This document shows positions 26,272 to 32,860 of a DNA stretch of 32,860 nt, piece after piece; the first letter of the stretch is position 1, and the number at the start of each line of letters is the position of its first letter. Source of the DNA: Candidatus Binataceae bacterium (GTDB lineage: Bacteria > Desulfobacterota > Binatia > Binatales > Binataceae); the NCBI GenBank assembly GCA_030038355.1, contig JASHPB010000334.1:1-32860 (forward strand), written 5' to 3'. The notes below the pieces were generated by a model. That model did no database searches. It was not told the DNA's origin and saw only the letters and a list, made by a program, of their open reading frames with translations. The position numbers were made by a program, and so were the translations under genes.

Positions 26272-27560
26272 GTGAACGGATTCTGCAGCACGATGGTCGC
26301 GTCGCGGCCCGCGCCGACGCCGATCATCGCGATGCGCACGCCGACGATTTCGCCGACGCGATCGACATAGTTGCGCATCGCCGCGGGCAATTCGTCGAGC
26401 GTGCGCGCATTCGCGGGGCTCTCGCGCCATCCGGGCATCTCTTCATAGATCGGCTTGGCGCCGAGCATCATCCGATGCGAGGGCGGCATATCATGGTAAC
26501 GCTTTCCCTTGACGATATAGCCGACGCAGATTTTGATCGGATCGAGCCCGGTCAACACGTCAAGCTTGGTCAGCGCGATTCCCCATAGGCCGTTGACGCG
26601 TGCTGCATAGCGCGCCTGCACCGCATCGAACCATCCGATTCGCCGCGGCCTGCCGGTTGCGCTGCCGAATTCTCCGCCTTCCTCGCGCAGCGAGTCCGCG
26701 AGCTGACCGGTGAACTCGCTCGGAAACGGACCGGCGCCCACGCGCGTCGTATAGCCCTTGCTGATGCCGAGAACCGCCAGTTGATTCGACGGTCCGATGC
26801 CGACGCCATCGTACGCGGCGCTGGCGATGCAGTTGGACGATGTCACGTACGGATAGGTGCCGTGATCGATATCGAGCATCGTGCCGTGGGCGCCCTCGAA
26901 CAGCACGCGCTTGCCCGCTGCGATCGCGTCGCTGAGATACGCACCGCTATCGCAGAGATACGGCAGCAGGCGGCGGCGCGCCTTCTTCATCGCTTCGACG
27001 ATCTCATCGGCCTTCACCGGCTTGGCCTTGAGCACCGACTTCAAATACGCGTTCTTCTCGCTGACGTTGCGACGCAGCCGCTCGATGAACGCCGTCTGAT
27101 CGAGCAACTCCTCGAAACGAAGCCCCACGCGCGCCATCTTGTCTTCGTAGGCGGGACCGATACCGAATCCCGTCGTGCCGATTGCTCGCTTGCCGGCCCG
27201 AGCCTCGCGCGCGCGATCGATCGCGATATGGTAGGGCATGACCATGTGGGCGTCGTAACTGAGACGAAATAGCTGCGGCTCCTTCATGAAGCCGTTCTTC
27301 TTCAATTCGTCGATTTCGCCAAGGAGGGCGATCGGGTTGACCACCGTGCCGTTGCCAACCAGGCATGCCTTGCCCGGATGCAGGGCGCCCGCCGGCACGA
27401 GCCGCAGCACATACTTGCGGCCATCGACTACGAGCGTATGAGCGGCGTTATTGCCGCCCTGGAAGCGCACGACGACGTCGGCGTCGGCGGCGAGCATGTC
27501 GACGATTTTGCCTTTACCCTCGTCTCCCCACTGTGTGCCGACTACGGCAACCGTATTCAT
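26265..27560 (-). CDS. purA: adenylosuccinate synthetase
   Basis: 431 residues, the standard length. VVGTQWGDEGKGKIVD is the GTP-binding start with the catalytic Asp, then GGNNAAHTLV (catalytic His), IGTTGFGIGPAYEDK, FEGAHGTMLDIDHGTYPYVT and TRVGAGPFPSE. It makes adenylosuccinate from IMP, aspartate and GTP. ATG 27560 is the family start; an upstream in-frame extension to 27590 is ignored. It is 66 bases downstream of serA on the same strand, so it probably ends the aminotransferase-serA-purA operon. Confidence 0.97.
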   Translation of the reverse strand: MNTVAVVGTQWGDEGKGKIVDMLAADADVVVRFQGGNNAAHTLVVDGRKYVLRLVPAGALHPGKACLVGNGTVVNPIALLGEIDELKKNGFMKEPQLFRLSYDAHMVMPYHIAIDRAREARAGKRAIGTTGFGIGPAYEDKMARVGLRFEELLDQTAFIERLRRNVSEKNAYLKSVLKAKPVKADEIVEAMKKARRRLLPYLCDSGAYLSDAIAAGKRVLFEGAHGTMLDIDHGTYPYVTSSNCIASAAYDGVGIGPSNQLAVLGISKGYTTRVGAGPFPSEFTGQLADSLREEGGEFGSATGRPRRIGWFDAVQARYAARVNGLWGIALTKLDVLTGLDPIKICVGYIVKGKRYHDMPPSHRMMLGAKPIYEEMPGWRESPANARTLDELPAAMRNYVDRVGEIVGVRIAMIGVGAGRDATIVLQNPFTA

Positions 27561-27626
27561 AGCTGTTCCTCGCCGGTCGCAACTCTGCACCGGCCAACTG
27601 CTTGTCGCAATCGCAAGGGCCGCGCG

Positions 27627-29222
27627 CTAGAGCTTCAGCAGCGAAGCCGCAGTTATAGCGGGATGAGTCTTGAGCTTATCGAGCACCGCAGGCGGAACCG
27701 CTTCGTCAACTTCGAAGACGCTGAGCGCAGTGCCGCCGACGCGATCGCGGCCAAGCTCCAAGCCGCCGATATTGATGCCCGCCTGTCCCAGTATCGTGCC
27801 GACGGCACCCACCACGCCCGGCACGTCGCGATTGTGCAACACCAGAAAGTATCCATCGGGAATCGCTTCGACACGATAGCCATCGATTCCCGTAATCCTC
27901 AGCACGCCATGGCCCAACACTGCGCCCATGAATTCGTGCGCGCCGCTCGCCGTCCGAATCGTGAGCTTCAGCGTGTTGACGTAGTCACTTGCCTCTCGCG
28001 TGCGACGCTCGCTCACCTTGATGCCGCGCTCGCGCGCCAGCATCGGCGCGTTGACAACATTGAGCGCTTCCTCGAGGAACCCGCTCATCAGGCCCATCAG
28101 GGCGGCGTTAGTAACGGAGTCGTGCTTGACGTTGGTCGCTTCGCCGCCAAAGTCGAGAATGACTTCGAGCGGCGAATCGCTGATGCTCTGGGCGGCAAGC
28201 CGGCCGAGCTTCTCCGCGAGCCTCAGATGCGGCCCGAGCACTTCCATTTCCTTTGGTGACAGCGCCTGGATATTGACCGCGCTGCGAATAGTTCCTTCGA
28301 TGAGGAAGTCGGCGATTTGTTGTGCGATGTCGATTGCGACTTGGACCTGGGCTTCATCGGTTGCGGCGCCGAGGTGAGGCGTCGCGATCACGGCGTCGAG
28401 CTTGAGCAGCGGATGGTCAGGAGGAGGGGGTTCTTCGACGAAGACATCCAGCGCCGCGCCGGCGACTTTGCCCGAGTTGATGGCGTCAGCCAGTGCGGCC
28501 TCGTCGACGATGCCGCCGCGCGCACAGTTGATGATTCGCACGCCCTTCTTCATCTTCGTAAACGCCGCGGCACCGATAATTCCTCGCGTGTCGTCGCTTA
28601 GGGGAGTGTGCACCGTTATGAAATCGGAGCGCTCGACGAGCGAGTCGAAGCTGACTAGCTCGACGCCGATTCTGGCGGCTGCTTCAGCCGTGATGATCGG
28701 ATCGTAGCCGATCACCTTCATCTTTAGGCCGAGCGCGCGCTCGGAGACGATGCGTCCGATGTTGCCGAGGCCGACCACGCCGAGAGTCTTGTTGCAGATT
28801 TCGGCGCCGGTGAATTTGCCGCGCTCCCATTTGCCCGCTTTGACCGAGGCGTTGGCGGCGGGGAGATGTCGCGCGAGCGCCATCATCATCGAGATTGCGT
28901 GCTCGGCGGTCGTGACGCTGTTGCCCGTCGGGCTGTTCATCACGACGATTCCGCGCCGCGTCGCTGGCTCGAGGTCGACGTTGTCGATGCCGACACCCGC
29001 GCGTCCGATCACCTTCAGCGAGGCAGCGTGCTCGATGACCTCGCGCGTGACTTTCGTCGAGCTGCGAATCAGCAGCGCGTGATAGGGACCAATAATCCCG
29101 GCGAGCTCAGCCGGCTTGAGTCCCGTCTTGATGTCGAACTGGATTTGCGGATAGCGCTTCAGAACCTCGAGGCCCTGCGGCGCCAGCGTGTCGCTTAGGA
29201 GAACGCGGAGGGTTTCCGCCAT
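27627..29222 (-). CDS. serA: D-3-phosphoglycerate dehydrogenase, long form with ASB and ACT domains
   Basis: 531 residues. Substrate domain, then NAD-binding GVVGLGNIGRIVSERALGL and D in GYDP. Catalytic residues lie in INCARGGIVDE (Arg), the following Glu region, and TPHLGAAT (His). An intervening ASB-type domain spans about 320-450. The C-terminal ACT domain starts near YFLVLHNRDVPGVVGAVG and would sense serine. It catalyses the first step of serine synthesis. It begins 6 bases after the class V aminotransferase. Confidence 0.96.
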   Translation of the reverse strand: MAETLRVLLSDTLAPQGLEVLKRYPQIQFDIKTGLKPAELAGIIGPYHALLIRSSTKVTREVIEHAASLKVIGRAGVGIDNVDLEPATRRGIVVMNSPTGNSVTTAEHAISMMMALARHLPAANASVKAGKWERGKFTGAEICNKTLGVVGLGNIGRIVSERALGLKMKVIGYDPIITAEAAARIGVELVSFDSLVERSDFITVHTPLSDDTRGIIGAAAFTKMKKGVRIINCARGGIVDEAALADAINSGKVAGAALDVFVEEPPPPDHPLLKLDAVIATPHLGAATDEAQVQVAIDIAQQIADFLIEGTIRSAVNIQALSPKEMEVLGPHLRLAEKLGRLAAQSISDSPLEVILDFGGEATNVKHDSVTNAALMGLMSGFLEEALNVVNAPMLARERGIKVSERRTREASDYVNTLKLTIRTASGAHEFMGAVLGHGVLRITGIDGYRVEAIPDGYFLVLHNRDVPGVVGAVGTILGQAGINIGGLELGRDRVGGTALSVFEVDEAVPPAVLDKLKTHPAITAASLLKL

Positions 29223-29228
29223 GGATGC

Positions 29229-30383
29229 TCAGATACTCCGTGCCAGTCGCGCCTGAACGGCGGCTACGCCCGCGCCCGTGGGAACCTTCGCACCATTCTG
29301 CGTGAGTGCCAGCTCAAACGCGCCCACCGCAATCAGCATGTCGAATGGGCTTAGATGGCCCATGTGCCCGATGCGCACCAGCTTGCCCTTCATCTGATCC
29401 TGCCCGCCCTGCACTGCGACGCCGAGCGCATCGCGCATGAACCTGACCAGCTTGCCGCCGTCAACGCCCTCAGGCACGAGGATGCCGGTAACGCCTGGCG
29501 CGGGATTGTCGGGCGCCAGCAACCGAAGACCGAGTGCCTTTGCCGCTTCACGCGTTGCCTCGGCCATCACCTGGTGGCGCGCGTAAACCCGCGGCAGCGT
29601 TTCGTCGTGGATCAGCTCGAGCGATTTGTTGAGACCGAAGACGAGCGAAACCGCCGCCGTCCACGCGGTGGTGTGCTCATCGCGCTGCGCCTTCAACTCC
29701 TTGAGGAGATCGAAGTAGAAGCGCGGCGTGCGATTCTGCTTCGCCGCATCGAGCGCGCGCTCTGACAGCGCGACGAGCCCGAGGCCCGGCGGCAGCATGA
29801 GAGCTTTCTGGCTGCCGGTGACGAACGCATCGACGCCCCATTCGTCCATCTTTTGTTCGAACACGCCGACAGAAGTGATGCCATCGACGATAAGCATCAC
29901 GCCGCGCCGCTTCGTTACTTCGCCGATCGCCGCAATCGGATGAACCGCGCACGTCGAAGTCTCGCTCGCCTGCACCAGCACGGCGCGAGCTTTGGGATTC
30001 GACTTGAGCGCATCGTCGATTTGCTCGGGCCGCACGGCACGGCCCCATTCGACTTTGGTCTCGTGGCCCTGCATGCCGAAGGTGCCGAGCAGCTTGCCCC
30101 ATCGCTCGCCGAATTTGCCGCCGTTGACGAAGATCGCCTCTTCGCCCGCCTGCAACAGATTGATTATCGCCGCCTCCATGCCTCCGGTGCCGCTCGACGC
30201 GAGCAGGATAACCTCGCCGCGCGTGGTGCCGAAGAGCGGCTTCATGCGGTCGCGCGCCGAATCGAGGGTCGCGCTAAACTCTGGAGTGCGATGATGAATC
30301 ACCGGCCGCGCCATCTCGAGCAACACTTCAGGCGGAACGGGCGCAGGTCCGGGCGTGAACAAATACTGCTTTGTCACTGGCAT
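29229..30383 (-). CDS. class V aminotransferase (serine/alanine-glyoxylate type)
   Basis: 384 residues. N-terminal FTPGPAPVPPEVL; HHRTPEF; cofactor-binding SSGTGGMEAAI; D167 in IVDGITSVG; PLP lysine K193 in VTGSQKALMLPPGL. This is the serine-pyruvate/alanine-glyoxylate branch rather than SerC. Its position 6 bases upstream of serA suggests it supplies the transamination of serine synthesis, or links serine and glyoxylate; this is inference. serB and a canonical serC are not in the window. Confidence 0.9.
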   Translation of the reverse strand: MPVTKQYLFTPGPAPVPPEVLLEMARPVIHHRTPEFSATLDSARDRMKPLFGTTRGEVILLASSGTGGMEAAIINLLQAGEEAIFVNGGKFGERWGKLLGTFGMQGHETKVEWGRAVRPEQIDDALKSNPKARAVLVQASETSTCAVHPIAAIGEVTKRRGVMLIVDGITSVGVFEQKMDEWGVDAFVTGSQKALMLPPGLGLVALSERALDAAKQNRTPRFYFDLLKELKAQRDEHTTAWTAAVSLVFGLNKSLELIHDETLPRVYARHQVMAEATREAAKALGLRLLAPDNPAPGVTGILVPEGVDGGKLVRFMRDALGVAVQGGQDQMKGKLVRIGHMGHLSPFDMLIAVGAFELALTQNGAKVPTGAGVAAVQARLARSI

Positions 30384-30624
30384 GATTTTACGAGAAGCGA
30401 GCCGCGGAAGCGGTCAGCGGCCAAAAAAAATCTGGGCTCCGCGCGATGCGGAACGCCAGACTGCGAATGCTGCCCGCAATTTCCGGTCCACGTCCTCACA
30501 AATTGGGATAACGGAGCATCTGATGCGAGTCAAGATTAAGGAGCTCTGCTGCGCACAAACGCGCGTTCTGGCGGCGGTTTGAAATCGCTCGCCACCAATT
30601 GTTAAAGGTGATCGGCGCGCGACG

Positions 30625-31656
30625 ATGCCTATCGAATGTGAAATCCGCGACGGCCGGCTCGTCTGGATCAAAAATCCGATCAGCGGGGTGATTTCGTACG
30701 TCGTTGATGTGCGCGGCAAGAGCTTCGCCTTTACCCTCGGCCGCGACACTCCAGACCCCGAGCATCCGCCGCTCGATCCAGAGCACATCAAGCGCGCCAC
30801 CGAATCGTGCCCATTCTGTCCCGGCAATGAGGAACTCGCGACGCGCGAGGTGATGCGCCTGACGCCGGGCGAAGTTCCGGGCTGGATGGGAGCAGCCGCG
30901 TGCCCGGATGCGCACTGGGTGCTCCGCGTATTCAATAATCTCTTCCCGCGCATCCCGTCCGAACTCACCGGCGGCCGCAACGAATCGTATATCGTGGTCG
31001 AAGATCCGCGGCACTTCGCCGACTCTCCGCGCTCGCACGGCGATCTGCTCTTCACTGGCGCTCTCGGCGAGGAGCACTTCGTCAAGATGATCGAGACCGA
31101 TGCGCGCGTGATGCGCCTTGCGCTCGAGAATGACGAAATTTGCTCAGTCGTCGTGCGGAAAAACCAAGGCCGCGAATCCGGCGCCTCGCAACCGCATCCG
31201 CATCAGCAGATCATCGGCTCGCCGGAACCGTTTCCCGCGATCGCGAGCGAAGCGCGCGCCGAGCGCGACAATCCGCATGTTTGGCACGAGATAGTCGCAT
31301 TGATGGAGCGGCTAGGACTGGTGATCGAAAAGCGCGACGGCCTTGTCAGCTACGCGAGTCCGATAGGCGCATTCCCGCGGAGCTACGACATCGTCATGCC
31401 CGCCTTTCGCGGCCTTCTTACGGAACTAAAGCGCGAGCAGGTGCATGCCTTCGCGAGCGCGCTCTATCGCGTGCTGATGATTCTGGGGCCGCTGCCGCTG
31501 GATTACGAAATCCACCAGGGCGAGGGCCTGCCGCTGCATGCGCATATCAATGCGCGGCTCTATCCCTATTCGAATGTCGCTGGGACGCTAAACCTGCCGA
31601 ACACGCTGCTGGAAAGCGCGGCCGCGATTCGTAAGGCGCTCGCGCGCCACTCCTAG
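30625..31656 (+). CDS. galactose-1-phosphate uridylyltransferase-like (HIT superfamily)
   Basis: 343 residues. C62-x-x-C65 (SCPFCPGNEE) is the zinc pair; VFNNLFPRIPSE follows. SGASQPHPHQQIIGSP contains the HxH motif with H194 as the uridylyl-accepting nucleophile, and HAHINARLYP lies near the end. GalT exchanges UMP between UDP-glucose and galactose-1-phosphate, but members of this group also act on other sugar phosphates or ADP, and no galK or galE is adjacent. AAAGGTGAT lies about 15 bases before ATG 30625. Divergent from the aminotransferase across 241 bases in which I see only a 20-codon frame. Confidence 0.85.
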   Translation: MPIECEIRDGRLVWIKNPISGVISYVVDVRGKSFAFTLGRDTPDPEHPPLDPEHIKRATESCPFCPGNEELATREVMRLTPGEVPGWMGAAACPDAHWVLRVFNNLFPRIPSELTGGRNESYIVVEDPRHFADSPRSHGDLLFTGALGEEHFVKMIETDARVMRLALENDEICSVVVRKNQGRESGASQPHPHQQIIGSPEPFPAIASEARAERDNPHVWHEIVALMERLGLVIEKRDGLVSYASPIGAFPRSYDIVMPAFRGLLTELKREQVHAFASALYRVLMILGPLPLDYEIHQGEGLPLHAHINARLYPYSNVAGTLNLPNTLLESAAAIRKALARHS

Positions 31657-31659
31657 CTT

Positions 31660-32430
31660 TTACTCGGCGCGCCAGACCGGCTTGCGCTTCTCGAGAAAGG
31701 CCCGGACTCCTTCCTTTGCGTCCTTGCTCTGGCGCACATCGCGCGCCAGGCGGAGCATGTCATCGTGCCACGCATCGAAGGTCTCCGACATGCAGCGGCG
31801 AACGGTAGCTTTCATCGCGCGAAGAGAGAGTGGCGCGTTGCCCGCCACCTTTTCGGCGAGCGCGGTCGCCGAGGAATCGAGCTTCCCATCGGCAGTGACT
31901 TCGTGGACCAGCCCCATCGCGTGACCATGCTCGGCGTCGAAGAGATCAGCCGAGTAGAGAATCATCGCGGTGTTCGCCGCGCCGCAGATTTCGATTAGCT
32001 TGCGGGTGAAATCATACGGCACCATCAGGCCGACCTTGCCGAGCGTCATCCCGAGGCGCGCATTCTCGGCTGCCATACGAAGATCGCAATGCAGCGCGAG
32101 CTCCAGGCCGCCCGCGAGTGCTGCGCCCTGAACCGCCGCAATCGTGGGAACGGGAAATCTCTCGAGGCGCCCGAACACGAACTCGAGCGAAGTGACATTG
32201 TGGCCACCGGCCGACTCGTCGACTTCCTTCAGGTCGACTCCGGCGCAGAAGCTCGCACCCTCACCGCGAAGCAGCAGCGCGCGCACTTCCCGGTCGCCCT
32301 CGAGTTGAGCGAGCGCGTTGTTGAGTGCCTCGATCAGTGGCTGATTAAGCGCGTTACGTTTTTCGGGGCGATTGAGCGACAGCACCGCGTAATTTTCGTG
32401 GTGAGCTAGCTTCAGGATGTCGTCAGCCAT
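31660..32430 (-). CDS. enoyl-CoA hydratase/isomerase family protein
   Basis: 256 residues, crotonase fold. SLNRPEKRNALNQPLIEAL at the N-terminus, GEGASFCAGVDLKEVDE (first oxyanion loop), and AVQGAALAGGLELALHCDLR (second loop) are diagnostic. Residue G in LGKVGLMVPYD stands where many hydratases have the second catalytic Glu, so the exact reaction is uncertain. ATG 32430 has AAGGAG at optimal distance; the frame extends to 32502 without support. It ends 3 bases from the convergent GalT-like gene. Confidence 0.9.
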   Translation of the reverse strand: MADDILKLAHHENYAVLSLNRPEKRNALNQPLIEALNNALAQLEGDREVRALLLRGEGASFCAGVDLKEVDESAGGHNVTSLEFVFGRLERFPVPTIAAVQGAALAGGLELALHCDLRMAAENARLGMTLGKVGLMVPYDFTRKLIEICGAANTAMILYSADLFDAEHGHAMGLVHEVTADGKLDSSATALAEKVAGNAPLSLRAMKATVRRCMSETFDAWHDDMLRLARDVRQSKDAKEGVRAFLEKRKPVWRAE

Positions 32431-32516
32431 CGCAAGCACTCCTTGAGCGAGAGAGTCGGGCGCACCGAGGGCAGCATCGCACGCAAATCGCGTTACCTTC
32501 AAGGTTCGAGCGCCGG

Positions 32517-32860
32517 CTACACGACGATGCTCAGCATCTTGTCTTTGACGTAGATGAATTTGCGCGGCGGCTTGCCAGCGAGATTGCGCTGGACCGCCTC
32601 GCTCTTGAGCGCGAGTTCGCGCACCGCATCCTCGTCGGCACCGGCCGCGAGCGTCAGACGATCGCGAACTTTGCCATTGATCTGAACCACGACCGTCACC
32701 GTGTCCTCGCGCGCGAGTTCAGGATCGTGCTTCGGCCACGAGCTCAGATGAATCGATTCGTTGTGACCGAGGGCGCGCCAGATCTCCTCGGTCACGTACG
32801 GCGCCATCGGCGCGAGCATCGTGACGTACGATTCGACGATGAACCGATTCAACTCGGCCG
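32517..32860 (-). CDS. leuS: leucyl-tRNA synthetase, C-terminal end (partial)
   Basis: The last ~114 codons of LeuS run off the right edge. AELNRFIVESYVTMLAPMAPYVTEEIWRALG is the end of the anticodon-binding helical bundle (MLAPMAPYVTEEIW is typical), then SWPKHDPEL. The small C-terminal domain VTVVVQINGKVRDRLTLAAG ends with KFIYVKDKMLSIVV, the conserved LeuS terminus. The gene charges tRNA-Leu in the cytoplasm. It lies 86 bases upstream of the enoyl-CoA hydratase on the same strand. Confidence 0.95.
   Translation of the reverse strand, partial: AELNRFIVESYVTMLAPMAPYVTEEIWRALGHNESIHLSSWPKHDPELAREDTVTVVVQINGKVRDRLTLAAGADEDAVRELALKSEAVQRNLAGKPPRKFIYVKDKMLSIVV

Overview
The window is GC-rich DNA from a Gram-negative bacterium. 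The cell-envelope genes support this: an L-Ara4N lipid A modification cluster, a RodZ-like membrane protein, a TPR lipoprotein and MurF. No rRNA or phylogenetic marker fixes the taxon. Choice-of-anchor D (ASH) repeats behind Pro/Thr-rich linkers, together with the mix of housekeeping genes, would suit an uncultured soil lineage such as Binatota or another Desulfobacterota-like group. That placement is inference only.

Layout. 1-3170 is accessory: the tail of a Pro/Thr-rich ASH protein whose frame is disturbed, a NiCoT-type nickel/cobalt transporter, a family-2 O-methyltransferase, and a frameshifted DUF2127 membrane-protein pseudogene. 3288-9834 (minus strand) is a complete N-type ATPase operon, atpDCQRBEFAG. 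It has the two extra membrane genes atpQ and atpR, no separate delta gene, and a c subunit with two carboxylates. Upstream of it lies an uncharacterised HExxE protein (9942-10778) on the same strand. A second broken ASH fragment (10985-11256), an orphan ABC ATPase, about 890 bp of unexplained DNA and murF follow. 14572-17680 (plus) holds purE, a D-threonine-aldolase-like PLP enzyme, a secreted protein of unknown function and an alpha/alpha-toroid protein. 17712-18965 (minus) holds a RodZ-like HTH protein without the usual C-terminal domain and a TPR lipoprotein, preceded by an intergenic stretch with short repeats.

19209-24950 is the lipid A cluster: arnT on the minus strand, divergent from arnC, a split arnA (formyltransferase and dehydrogenase as separate genes) and arnD. 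arnB and arnEF are not in the window. 25040 onward is mostly housekeeping: a beta-lactamase-family serine hydrolase, then a minus-strand operon of class V aminotransferase, serA and purA, then a GalT-like uridylyltransferase, an enoyl-CoA hydratase and the 3' end of leuS.

The best systems-level observations are the N-ATPase operon with its double-carboxylate rotor, and the Ara4N cluster lacking its aminotransferase. Three reading frames near the N-ATPase (1-552, 2681-3170, 10985-11256) are broken by small indels, which means either gene decay or local sequence error. I did not find a clearly new multi-gene defence or mobile system. The least explained coding unit is the 15076-17680 operon.
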